This document shows, piece after piece, positions 25,198-33,893 of a DNA stretch of 38,048 bases. Under the pieces are notes generated by a model. The model worked only from the letters and a program-made list of their open reading frames with translations. It ran no database searches and was not told where the DNA came from. Origin of the DNA: Planctomycetaceae bacterium (lineage in GTDB: Bacteria; Planctomycetota; Planctomycetia; Planctomycetales; Planctomycetaceae). The stretch spans positions 1-38,048 of the forward strand of contig JAKFUF010000181.1 in the NCBI GenBank assembly GCA_021732845.1. The letters are read 5' to 3'. How positions within the stretch are numbered: position 1 is the stretch's first letter; the number at the start of each line of letters is the position of its first letter. The position numbers and the translations under genes were made by a program.

Positions 25198-25869
25198 TCA
25201 CTCGACCAAAGAGTCATCGTGAAGTTCGCCGTCGCCTGCATTCGCCGGTGGCTCATTCTCCATTTCACCCGCGGCAGCAACTTCCGGCAACGGCGGAGCA
25301 TGTCGATACAAATGCACATCCATGCTGGAGTATTCCAGCAGTTCATCCCGCTTCCACACGGGCGGCATGTCGAATTCGGTCCCGCGGCCGCAGCGCAGCA
25401 CCAGCAGCACGTCGGGCGCGGAAATGTCCGGCTTGGCGAGCCGCAGCAGCGACTTGTAGATCATCGTGCCGGCCTGCATCCGCTCGACGTGCAGATAGGG
25501 CGGATCGAAAAAGATCACGTCGAACGGCAGAAACCCCTCGGCCTTCTGCGGCCGGAATGAAGACTTGGAGGCATCGGTCTTCCAGCAGACTGTCTCGTCT
25601 TCGACGCCCAGCGACTTCACGTTCTGCCGCAGCAGATCGAACGCCTCGCGGTCGTTCTCGATGAACACCACCGATTTCGCCCCGCGGCTCAGGGCCTCGA
25701 GGCCAATCGTTCCCGTTCCCGAAAAAATATCAGCCACGCGGGCCTCCTGCAGCAGTGGCTGCAGGCGGTCAAACAGCGAAACCTTGACCCGCTGCGTGAT
25801 CGGACGGGTGGTCTGGCCCGGATTGGACTGAAGTTTGCGATGGCGAAAACGGCCGGCGACAATCTGCAT
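25198..25869 (-). CDS. rsmD: 16S rRNA (guanine(966)-N(2))-methyltransferase
   Basis: 223 residues from the ATG at 25869. MQIVAGRFRHRKL is the typical RsmD opening, followed by TRPITQRVKVSLFDRL, SAM motif ADIFSGTGTIGLEALSRGA and the catalytic FDVIFFDPPYLHV with the DPPY motif of N2/N6 methyltransferases. The C-terminal ~40 residues are a Pro/Glu-rich tail beyond the usual family end. The frame extends to 25959, but those residues are not RsmD-like. It methylates G966 of 16S rRNA in the 30S subunit. It is convergent with the lipoprotein gene and 153 bases downstream of tssA. Confidence 0.93.
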   Translation of the reverse strand: MQIVAGRFRHRKLQSNPGQTTRPITQRVKVSLFDRLQPLLQEARVADIFSGTGTIGLEALSRGAKSVVFIENDREAFDLLRQNVKSLGVEDETVCWKTDASKSSFRPQKAEGFLPFDVIFFDPPYLHVERMQAGTMIYKSLLRLAKPDISAPDVLLVLRCGRGTEFDMPPVWKRDELLEYSSMDVHLYRHAPPLPEVAAAGEMENEPPANAGDGELHDDSLVE

Positions 25870-26022
25870 GAGGAGTTTTCTGGAGTTCTGTGACTTGTGA
25901 CCCGCGCAGCAGCGCGTTGGATTCCACGTCACAGTAACTCCGGGCGAATCGACAAACAATGCCGCTCGACAGGCGGCGTGCCATGCACGGCCACTTGGGC
26001 GCGATCCGTCAAAGAACCATGT

Positions 26023-27159
26023 TCACGAATTGTTTTCGGGAACTTTGAACCCCGCCCGCAGGGCAACGTTGTTCAGCGTGTCACCGCGTCCCAGCAGCTC
26101 CACCAGGAGTTCCGGCAACTGCATCCGGCCCCACTTGACCGCCTGCCGCAGCACATGCGGCACCGGCGACTGTGGCTCAGACCGCTCAAAGAAATCCGCG
26201 ATCCGCAGCAGTTCCGCGAACACCGCCTCGCGATTCATGCCCGTTCCTCCCGTGAGCACCAATCCCCCTCCCGCTTGTGCAACTGCTTCATTCGGTGCCC
26301 CCTCGGCGGAAGTAACGGCTTCCGGAGGCGGTTCGGGGACGGCACCGCGAACAAACATCACGGCATCCCGCACCTTGATGACCAGTTCGAGCAACTGTCC
26401 CAGATTGGGGGTCAAGGCCACCCCGTCCTCATTGAAGCCCGACTTTTCGTCGAGCACCGCCTTGAGGGCGTAGATCTCCGAGACGACATCGTCCAGATTT
26501 TTGATCTTCTGGGAGAGCCGTTCCGCCTTGGATTTCAACCCCTCGGCGGCCAGCACATCCAGGGTCAGCATGCCGGACCGTTCGGCCCGCTGCCGCTGAT
26601 CGGGATCTTTGGGCTGATTAGTGCCGGCCCGGACGTAGTCCTCCATGGTTCGGCCGGTGTCGGTCAGTTGAAACTGGAAGATGGCAATTTCCAGTGCCGC
26701 CCCCAGCCCTCCAAGCTGAGCCACGGTCGTCAGGATCCCCTCGGAGACATCGATTTCGTCCGCCGGCGGATACAGGCTGTCCCAATACAGTTCGCACAAC
26801 TGGCGGCAGACAGTCAACCCTTCGTACAGCCCCTGGAAACCGTCTGACCGAAACAAGGCTTCCGTGAGCCACGCGGCGATGGCCATGTCCTTCGAGTGTT
26901 CCCGGAGGATGGTCTCTCCCTTGGTCCGCACGGTGTTCCAGCCCCGGTCGATCTTGCCCTGCAGATCTTCCGGCGTGGTGGGCTTGGGCGCTTCGGGGTC
27001 GACTGGGACGCGGATCCGCGATTCCGCATCGCGGGCCGACTGCCGGGCCTCCTTGACCATGGCCCACAGGGCACGGCCGGTGTCGTTGGCGCGCAGGTAG
27101 GTGCCGGTGGGTTGTGCAGCCGAGATGGGAGCCACGAGGCTGGCGATGTCGAGCGGCAT
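26023..27159 (-). CDS. tssA: Type VI secretion TssA-like protein (ImpA N-terminal domain)
   Basis: 378 residues. The N-terminal ~120 residues form the ImpA_N-type helical domain: LVAPISAAQPTGTYLR, ending with CRQLCELYWDSLYPPAD, which is diagnostic of TssA. A charged middle region follows with a helical stretch (LKSKAERLSQKIKNLDDVVSEI). The C-terminus ends with the conserved FFERSEPQSPVPHVLRQAVKWG and LPELLVELLG, as in TssA. TssA normally caps or primes the contractile sheath with TssB/C and the baseplate. No other type VI gene is in this window, which makes it an orphan here. It follows the FliA-like sigma gene by 73 bases. Confidence 0.88.
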   Translation of the reverse strand: MPLDIASLVAPISAAQPTGTYLRANDTGRALWAMVKEARQSARDAESRIRVPVDPEAPKPTTPEDLQGKIDRGWNTVRTKGETILREHSKDMAIAAWLTEALFRSDGFQGLYEGLTVCRQLCELYWDSLYPPADEIDVSEGILTTVAQLGGLGAALEIAIFQFQLTDTGRTMEDYVRAGTNQPKDPDQRQRAERSGMLTLDVLAAEGLKSKAERLSQKIKNLDDVVSEIYALKAVLDEKSGFNEDGVALTPNLGQLLELVIKVRDAVMFVRGAVPEPPPEAVTSAEGAPNEAVAQAGGGLVLTGGTGMNREAVFAELLRIADFFERSEPQSPVPHVLRQAVKWGRMQLPELLVELLGRGDTLNNVALRAGFKVPENNS

Positions 27160-27181
27160 GAACCACTCCCGATGGAGATTA

Positions 27182-27206
27182 TATTAAATTGCGTGATTTG
27201 GGGACA
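27182..27206 (-). repeat. Solo arm of the 8710-8792 repeat family
   Basis: About 25 bases around AAATTGCGTGATTTGGGGAC match the arm at 8773-8798 (reverse complement) with about four differences. No inverted partner is seen in the 73-base gap between the sigma gene and tssA, where it lies. Confidence 0.5.
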
Positions 27207-27232
27207 GCATCCGCACGGGGGCAACTGGTGGC

Positions 27233-27952
27233 CTACTCGCCTTCCAGGCCGGCCTGCTTCAACTGCTGCCCCAAAAGTTGCAGCGCCTTCGCATGCAGAC
27301 GACTGGCCCAGGACCGGCTGATCCCCAAGCGTTCCCCCGCATCCTGCAGGGAAAGCCCCTCGAAGTATGCCATCTGCAGGAGCTGGCGGGCGTCGTCGGG
27401 AAGGGAATTCAGCAGTTCATTGAGCTTTTGGGCAATCTCTGCGCGGCATAATCGCGCCCACGGCGGGTCGGTCCGCTCGTCGGCGACCTCGTCGCCCCCG
27501 CTGAGCAGGCTGCTTGTCGCCAGCCGTTCCACCATCCCCTGAAACCACCGTGCCCCCTCGACGGGTGCGTCGGACGCCGCTCCCTGGGCGGGATCGGCGG
27601 CAGCCTCCATCACGCTGTTCCACGCGGCGTTCTCTTGAATCCGCTGTCGCTCGCGGGCTCCCATGCGGCCGATGCCGTCATAAATTTCACCACGGATCCG
27701 GTGGTAGGCAAACGTGCTGAACTGGGCTCCGCGGGCGGGGTCGAAGTCGCGGGCGGCCTGCGTCAGCCCCAGGAGTCCGCTGGCAATCAGGTCGTCCAAC
27801 TCGTACTGACGATGCAGCCGCTCGAAAATCGACAGGGCAATGGACCGCACGAGTCCCTGGCAGGATTCAATGCGTTCCTGCACGCCGGGAGGCCTTGGGG
27901 CATCATCGCCGCCCGCGGCCGGATTGTTCTGGACCTCGGTCGTGTTTGTCAT
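27233..27952 (-). CDS. FliA/WhiG-type RNA polymerase sigma factor
   Basis: 239 residues from the ATG at 27952, one base after the stop codon of the upstream gene; an ATG six codons earlier is possible. Region 2 is clear: LVRSIALSIFERLHRQYELDDLIASGLLGLTQAARDFDP and FSTFAYHRIRGEIYDGIGRMG are typical of the FliA/SigF/WhiG group. Region 4 at the C-terminus has LPDDARQLLQMAYFEGLSLQDAGERLGISRSWASRLHAKAL. The segment between them (~120-170) is Ala/Gly/Asp-rich. It lies in a three-gene unit with a small unknown protein and tssA. No flagellar gene is nearby, so a role in motility is not suggested by context. Confidence 0.9.
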   Translation of the reverse strand: MTNTTEVQNNPAAGGDDAPRPPGVQERIESCQGLVRSIALSIFERLHRQYELDDLIASGLLGLTQAARDFDPARGAQFSTFAYHRIRGEIYDGIGRMGARERQRIQENAAWNSVMEAAADPAQGAASDAPVEGARWFQGMVERLATSSLLSGGDEVADERTDPPWARLCRAEIAQKLNELLNSLPDDARQLLQMAYFEGLSLQDAGERLGISRSWASRLHAKALQLLGQQLKQAGLEGE

Positions 27953-27953
27953 G

Positions 27954-28322
27954 TCATGTGGCCCAGCCATCGTTTTCGGCCAGCCGCCTCCACCAGGCGT
28001 TAAACTGTGCGCTCGCCGCCGGATCCGCCAGGATCGTGTCCGCGATCCGCAGGTTCAACATTCCGCGCCGGGACTCTGGATAACCCGTCGATTCGAACCA
28101 GTCGACCAGGACGAGGCCAATCAGCGGTGCCAGATGCTGTGGCTGCACAGGCCCCACCTGCAGCCGCGCCAGAGTTTTTGCGGCGGGGAGCCACGCTGGT
28201 GCCGGACTCCGCTCCGTGGCTGCCAGGACCTGTTCCAGCAGGGCCGACAATTCGCAGGGGGGATCCCCGCTGGCGTATGTCGAGCGCGGTTCGCCCGCTG
28301 AACTGTGTTCTCCCGTGGACAT
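27954..28322 (-). CDS. Small unknown protein upstream of FliA-type sigma factor
   Basis: 122 residues from the ATG at 28322; another ATG at 28361 is possible. The first ~30 residues are polar and probably disordered. The rest is helical (LSALLEQVLAATERSPAPAW, HLAPLIGLVLVDWFESTGYP, AQFNAWWRRLAENDGW). No membrane segment or metal motif is visible. The stop codon lies one base before the sigma ATG, so the two are almost certainly translationally coupled. By position it could be an anti-sigma factor or another partner of the sigma factor, but there is no family evidence. It lies downstream of the hairpin at 28370-28402. Confidence 0.65.
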   Translation of the reverse strand: MSTGEHSSAGEPRSTYASGDPPCELSALLEQVLAATERSPAPAWLPAAKTLARLQVGPVQPQHLAPLIGLVLVDWFESTGYPESRRGMLNLRIADTILADPAASAQFNAWWRRLAENDGWAT

Positions 28323-28358
28323 GCGCCGCTCGCTGCTGACAGGGACGACTGACACCCC

Positions 28359-28402
28359 CAAAAGAATAACCGCTCGTGCAGCAATTTGCAGCGCACGAGC
28401 GG
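28359..28402 (-). terminator. Probable Rho-independent terminator after the WD40 kinase
   Basis: A perfect 10-bp stem CCGCTCGTGC/GCACGAGCGG (28370-28379 and 28393-28402) encloses a 13-base loop. On the minus strand it is followed by GTTATTCTTTT, moderately T-rich. It lies 36 bases after the kinase stop codon and just before the small protein-sigma-tssA unit, so it probably separates two transcripts. Confidence 0.6.
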
Positions 28403-28437
28403 AACTCTCACAGTGAATTTAGGTCGAGCGGCAGTGA

Positions 28438-31400
28438 TCAGGGAGATCGCCAGATCAGGCGAGATCCGTCCTTGTGACCGGTGACAATCGCCGTGCCGTC
28501 ATGTGTGACGGCCATGGCGCTGACTCCGGAAGTTCGTCCGGGACGGTCCAGCGTGAGGATTTCAGTTGCGGCATATTCAGCACCACGCGGGTTCAATTCC
28601 CAGATCTTTCCCGTGCCGTCCAGGCTGGTTGTGAGAATGCGGAGAACAGGAGACTGACCATCCGCTGCTTTTCCAAATCCCATGAACCGCACGTCGGTCA
28701 GTTCGCGGCCGTGGCCGGCGATCGGCCTCCCCAAGAAGGCCACCGGTTTGTCCTTGGAGAAATCGACGAGTTTGACGAGGGTGTCATCTGCGATCACAAC
28801 CATTGTCCCATCGGCATTGACATCGAGCGACACGATGGCGGCATCATGGAGGTAGTCTTTTTCCAATTCTCCCTGGGCGTTCCAGAGCCGCACAAACTTG
28901 TCCTCGCAGCCGGTGGCAATATGTGCCCCATCATCCGAATAGCGTCCGCGGCTGACTGAGCCCTTGTGCGGCAGTGACTTCTTCAGTGTCAGGGTCTTGT
29001 CTGCATCATTCCATGTCCAGATTTTGGCTGTGCCATCGAAGCTGGTCGAGACCAACGCTGACTCATCCTTCGGCGAAAACATGAGGTCGTTGACCTTGTC
29101 CGCATGGGCTGAGATTCTTGCCATGCAGAGGCCGGATTCTGAGTTCCAAACCTTGAGGGCACCGTCCAAACCGCCCGTGACCACCAGTTTGCCATTCGGG
29201 GAAAGCGTGGCGGCTGTCAGCAGCAATGACCGGTAGTATTGACTGGCGGACTGGCCATCCCACCGCCAAAGGTTGGCTTCAGCTCCCAGGGCGATGACGA
29301 CCCGGCCATCAGCCGTGAGTTGCAGGGCGAGGACGGCATCCTGGCTCTGTTTTCCCAGTTTCAAAGCGTCGGGTTCGTCCTGGCTGTCTACAGACCACTG
29401 TTGGACAAACCGAGTTCCGGCAAGATCCTTTGAGGCCGCAGCCACGTGCTTGCCATCGGGAGAAAGGGATACCGACGTTACGGTTCCGACCTTCGCGGCG
29501 AACGCCACCTCGCGCAGTTTTTTTGGGTCCTTTGGCGTCAGATCCCACACGGCCACTTGAGCGATTGGATCTTTTTCGTCCACAGGGCTGCGAATGGCTG
29601 CGAGCCGGGTTCCATCCGCCGAAAGGCTCATGCCGATCAGCGGTTGCGGAGCTCCGCCCTTCACCGCGACGGCCAGCGTCGGCTCGCCGCCGCTGACATT
29701 CCACAGTTTCACAAGCCCCTCGCTGTCGGAGGTGACAACCCTTTTTCCATCCGGCAGAAAGGCGATTCCGGACAACTCGATTTCGTCTTCGTCATTCCCA
29801 ACGTCTTGCTTCCGAATGGTCTGCTTCTCAATATCGGCCACGACAACCGCCGTCGGGGAGATGGTCGCCGCGGCCACCTGGAGCCCATCTTTGGAGAATG
29901 CGAGCCCGACCACAGAACCCTTGGCATCCAGGGTCACGGTGGGGCCCTTGGGCTTGATGCCTTTCAGCAACGCCGGCAGATCCCACAACTGGAGTGCGTT
30001 GCCTTCCCCGCTGGTCGCCAGCCAGCGACTGTCAGGCGACACTGCCAGGGCATTCGCGGTCTGGCCACCCATCAGGCTGTTGAGCTGGACACCGCGTTCG
30101 ACATCCCACAGACAGACCACCTGATCCTGGCCTCCGGTGACGAGATACTTGTCGTCTCCGAAGAGAATCACCTTGTCGGCGAGAAATTCCTGCCCATCCT
30201 TGAAGACCTTCAGCCTTTCCCCAGTCACCGTGTCCCACAACACAGTCGTCTGGTCGTTGGCCGCAGTCACCGCCTCTGTCCCACTCCCATTCAGGGCGAC
30301 GGCGCGAACATCGTCCGTATGGGCCTTGATCGCACTGATGATCTTGGCATCCGACTTCAGGCTCTTGAGCTGATTGGCGTCTGGTTCCTTGTAGCTCTTC
30401 AGATCCCAGATTCTGGCTGTGTAGTCGGAGCTGGCAGAAACCACCTGGTTGGTGTCGGCAATGAAGGCACAGTCGAGCACCGAACTGCCATGGCCGCGGA
30501 GAGTGGTCCGCAAATTCACCGATCGCGCAACGTTCCAGATGCAGAGTGTGTTGTCGTCAGCCGCGCTGGCCAGCATGTCGCCCTTGGCGGAAAAGGCCAG
30601 ACTGCGAATGGTGGCCTTCTGCTGCTGCAGTGTCTCCACTTCCGGAACCTTCGAGGCCGAACCGAGAGCCTTGCTGAGAGACCAGAGCATGACCAGCTTG
30701 TCATCCCCTGCGCTGGCCACGATTCCATCGGCGGACAGCGCAACCGCGTTGATGCGAGAATGGTGTTCGTCAAATTGAACGGCAAGCTTCAATTGGTTCT
30801 TCGCGTCACGGCTCCACACGATCACCGCGTCGTCTCCGCCGGTGACAAGATGCCTCCCATCCTTCGCCCAGGCCGCGGCATTGACGGACCGCAGGTGCCC
30901 CTGTCCCTGGCCGACCTGATCGCCGCTCAGATTCCACAACCGGACTGAGGCGGTGGCGGGCGTAAAGTTATCCTTTGCCGAGGCAACATGGCGGCTCGTT
31001 GTGGCCACGACATCCCCCTGCGGCGAGAAGTGGATGCTCTGCACATGGTCATGGTGTTCCAGCTTCGCCACCTGATTGTGGGTGGCCACTTCCCAGATCC
31101 GGGCGACTTTGGAATTCGCGCTGGACGCCAGCAGCCGCCCATCCGGGGAGAAACTCAACCCCGTGATCGGCGAAAACGCGTTCTTTTTAGCATCCGCGGG
31201 ATCCCGATGGACGATCACCGGCAGGTTGTCGGCCGCCTTGCCGTCGATTGTCCAAAACTGAATCTGTCCGTCAGCCGTTCCGGTGGCGATCAACTTTCCA
31301 TCTGGCGAGACCGCCACTGCCTGGAAGGCGGTGTCTCCGGGAATTGCGACGCCACCACGCTCCATGTACGAACTTAGCAGGTCCACGGCTGCCTGATTGT

Positions 31401-33699
31401 CGGCGACAAAAGTCTTATATTTGTCCTCGTTCAGCTTCGCAATGCTTTCGCCGGCCGGAGTGAAGAAATTGCTCTCAATTTGTGTGGCTGTGAGGCGCAG
31501 CAGCGACTCAAATGTTGCCTTGTCGGCAGCGATACGGGCATTTTCGGCCTCCTTCTTTTTGTTGGTCGCGTCCATCTCTGCCATCTCAGCCTTCTTCCGC
31601 TGGTCTTCAGCCTTCTTCTTTTGTTCTTCGGCCAGTAAGGCGGCCGCCACGGCTTTCTTCTCTTCCGCCATGGCCACTATCGTTTGGTCGTCGGCCCGCT
31701 TCTTGGCCGCATTTGCCGCCTCAAGATTTGTGTTGGCTTGCACGAGATTATCCTTGGCTTCCTTCAAAGCCAGTTTCTCCCCATCTCGCGCTTTCCGCTC
31801 TTTTTTGAGCGCTTCATTTTGCTTGTCCAATGCGTCCTTCTCATTCTGGCGGGCCGTCTGCTCGGCGGTTAGCGACTTCGCCAGCTTGTTGTTCTGATAG
31901 GAGAAGAAGGCGATCGCGCCAAATGCGCCGATCAGCAGCATCGCTCCCAGACCCGTCAGCATCTGCCGCTGCCGCCTGATGTTCGCAGCCTGCTTGTCGC
32001 GGTTCTGCTTGCCGTCCTTTAGCTTCTGAATCATCGGCGCGTGCGCCGGATTCCGTGGCTGTAGCAGCGAGATGCCCAGGTCGAAGTCGTTCTTCTTGAG
32101 GGCACATTCGGCATAAGCCAGCTTCGCCTCGTCGAGCCCGGCCTTGGCGGTTTCGTTGCCGTCCCAGCGGTTGATCGCCTCTTCGAAGCCGAAGACCGAG
32201 CGGGCAAATTCGTCGTATTGTTCGAACTCCTTGCCGCGGTTTTTGGCGACCTCGGCGTTGTCCGCCAGTTTGATGCTTTCCTGCCGCTCTTCGAAGAGCT
32301 TGACCGCCTCCTGCAGCTCCTTCACCGTCTGGTAGCGGTCCTTGGGATCGGTGGCCATCGCCTTCAGGGCGATCTGGACGAGTTCCTGCCGCATGCCGGC
32401 TTTGTGATACGGCAGGATCACGTTGTCGCGGGCGTTGCTGATGCATTCGGAAACCGTGCGGCCCGGATGCGGCGGCTGTTCCGTGGCGATCTCGTACAGC
32501 GTGGCTCCCAGCAGATAGATGTCCGACCAGGGGCCGACGCGGTCCAGCCGCAGGCCAATCATTTCCGGGGCCATGTAGGCGGGTGACCCGCCGCTGGCCG
32601 TCGGTGTGTTGATGATCGACCGCCGGCGGAAGTTGGGCAGCGGCAGGGCCAACCCCCAGTCCATGACCAGCACCTCGCCGAACTCCCCAACCATCACGTT
32701 TTCGGGCTTGATGTCGCGGTGGATCACCCCGCGAGAGTGCGCGAAGGCGATGGCATCGGCCATCTTCGTCCAGATGTCCAGATTTTCTTCCAGCGATTTT
32801 TCCAGCAGGATCTTGTCCCACGCCATGCCGGTCACCTGGCGCATGGAGTAGAACAGCTCGTTCGACTCGAAACGGCCCAGGTCATGGATCGGGACGATGT
32901 TCGGGTGGTCCAGGTCGCCGGTGACCACCGCCTCCGACAGGAACCGCTCGCGCGACTCCTTGTTGAGCGCCTTTTCCGGCTTGATCATCTTGACCGCCAC
33001 GTCGCGGCCGATGGAGTACTGCTTGGCCTTCCAGACGGTGCCCATGCCGCCCTTGCCGATCATGGAGATCAACTGGTAGTCGGTGCGGGCGGTGCCGTCG
33101 CGGTTGTCCTTGATGACCGAGCGGTCCTGGATGTGCAGGTTCGATTCGGCCCCCTTGCCGGGGATTCCCTGCCACGTCGAGCCGGAATCGTCATCCTTCA
33201 TTTCGATGACGTTCGTCTCGGCATTCGACTGGTCGTACATCGACCGCTGCGTCGGCTCATCCGCGTCCAGGTCCTGGTTCAGGTCGAGCGATTCGGCGAT
33301 CGACCGGTTGGCTTCGGTGTCCTCCCCAAACATCATCGAGGTGACTTTGAGGCGGACCGGCAGCGGCAGGTCGTTGGTGTTGATCGACATCCTGGTGTTG
33401 GCGGCCTCCAGGATGTCCTCAACGCTGACATCCGGGAGCGCGGTGGGCTCTGGCCCGGAGGCTTCCCCCACCAGGAACGGCTCCATCGTCCCCTGCGAGT
33501 CCATCGCGTTGCCCGACTCGGGCACCGCCTCGGCTTCGGTCACTTCGGTCAGTCCGGACGACCGGATGTCCTCGGGATCGGCGGGGGTGACCAGTGTGCC
33601 CCGGCCGGCCCGCGACACGGCAATGCCGCACTTCGGGCACGAGCCCCAGTTCAGATCCTGTTCTGTCAGTTCCGCCTGGCAAGCTTGGCATTGGACCAT
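28438..33699 (-). CDS. Ser/Thr protein kinase with zinc ribbon and ~21 WD40 repeats
   Basis: 1753 residues. A zinc ribbon (Cys4, Cys7, Cys21, Cys24) is followed by a ~180-residue acidic linker. The kinase domain runs ~208-470: GKGGMGTVW, AVKM, HRDIKPEN from His327, and DWG in place of DFG. A single membrane helix (~584-603, GLGAMLLIGAFGAIAFF) is followed by a long Lys/Glu/Ala coiled coil (~610-750). From ~790 to the end I count about 21 WD40 units (SPDGK...W pattern), enough for three seven-bladed propellers. The kinase should face the cytoplasm and the WD40 array the other side of the membrane. A GGGAG nine bases upstream supports this ATG rather than the one at 33708. The architecture is common in planctomycetes; ligands and substrates are unknown. 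Confidence 0.93.
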   Translation of the reverse strand: MVQCQACQAELTEQDLNWGSCPKCGIAVSRAGRGTLVTPADPEDIRSSGLTEVTEAEAVPESGNAMDSQGTMEPFLVGEASGPEPTALPDVSVEDILEAANTRMSINTNDLPLPVRLKVTSMMFGEDTEANRSIAESLDLNQDLDADEPTQRSMYDQSNAETNVIEMKDDDSGSTWQGIPGKGAESNLHIQDRSVIKDNRDGTARTDYQLISMIGKGGMGTVWKAKQYSIGRDVAVKMIKPEKALNKESRERFLSEAVVTGDLDHPNIVPIHDLGRFESNELFYSMRQVTGMAWDKILLEKSLEENLDIWTKMADAIAFAHSRGVIHRDIKPENVMVGEFGEVLVMDWGLALPLPNFRRRSIINTPTASGGSPAYMAPEMIGLRLDRVGPWSDIYLLGATLYEIATEQPPHPGRTVSECISNARDNVILPYHKAGMRQELVQIALKAMATDPKDRYQTVKELQEAVKLFEERQESIKLADNAEVAKNRGKEFEQYDEFARSVFGFEEAINRWDGNETAKAGLDEAKLAYAECALKKNDFDLGISLLQPRNPAHAPMIQKLKDGKQNRDKQAANIRRQRQMLTGLGAMLLIGAFGAIAFFSYQNNKLAKSLTAEQTARQNEKDALDKQNEALKKERKARDGEKLALKEAKDNLVQANTNLEAANAAKKRADDQTIVAMAEEKKAVAAALLAEEQKKKAEDQRKKAEMAEMDATNKKKEAENARIAADKATFESLLRLTATQIESNFFTPAGESIAKLNEDKYKTFVADNQAAVDLLSSYMERGGVAIPGDTAFQAVAVSPDGKLIATGTADGQIQFWTIDGKAADNLPVIVHRDPADAKKNAFSPITGLSFSPDGRLLASSANSKVARIWEVATHNQVAKLEHHDHVQSIHFSPQGDVVATTSRHVASAKDNFTPATASVRLWNLSGDQVGQGQGHLRSVNAAAWAKDGRHLVTGGDDAVIVWSRDAKNQLKLAVQFDEHHSRINAVALSADGIVASAGDDKLVMLWSLSKALGSASKVPEVETLQQQKATIRSLAFSAKGDMLASAADDNTLCIWNVARSVNLRTTLRGHGSSVLDCAFIADTNQVVSASSDYTARIWDLKSYKEPDANQLKSLKSDAKIISAIKAHTDDVRAVALNGSGTEAVTAANDQTTVLWDTVTGERLKVFKDGQEFLADKVILFGDDKYLVTGGQDQVVCLWDVERGVQLNSLMGGQTANALAVSPDSRWLATSGEGNALQLWDLPALLKGIKPKGPTVTLDAKGSVVGLAFSKDGLQVAAATISPTAVVVADIEKQTIRKQDVGNDEDEIELSGIAFLPDGKRVVTSDSEGLVKLWNVSGGEPTLAVAVKGGAPQPLIGMSLSADGTRLAAIRSPVDEKDPIAQVAVWDLTPKDPKKLREVAFAAKVGTVTSVSLSPDGKHVAAASKDLAGTRFVQQWSVDSQDEPDALKLGKQSQDAVLALQLTADGRVVIALGAEANLWRWDGQSASQYYRSLLLTAATLSPNGKLVVTGGLDGALKVWNSESGLCMARISAHADKVNDLMFSPKDESALVSTSFDGTAKIWTWNDADKTLTLKKSLPHKGSVSRGRYSDDGAHIATGCEDKFVRLWNAQGELEKDYLHDAAIVSLDVNADGTMVVIADDTLVKLVDFSKDKPVAFLGRPIAGHGRELTDVRFMGFGKAADGQSPVLRILTTSLDGTGKIWELNPRGAEYAATEILTLDRPGRTSGVSAMAVTHDGTAIVTGHKDGSRLIWRSP

Positions 33700-33708
33700 G
33701 GAACGCAT

Positions 33709-33713
33709 CTCCC
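33709..33713 (-). promoter_or_regulatory. Ribosome-binding site of the WD40 kinase
   Basis: GGGAG on the minus strand is nine bases before the ATG at 33699. It directly abuts the alternative ATG at 33708, which leaves no spacer for initiation there and so favours the downstream start. Confidence 0.6.
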
Positions 33714-33893
33714 AACCGGCATGACCGGAGCACCGGCCGCGCGAATTGCTGCTAAATGTTTGAGATCAGTGAGTGACAGAACGATGGCCGCCGGGCGGCA
33801 CTCGGCCGCCGGGATGCTCCCGCGAGAACTTTCAACCCTGCCCTAAATCCTGCAATTTCATTCAGTCCAGCGTGGCATGCCAGACCGCCCCCG

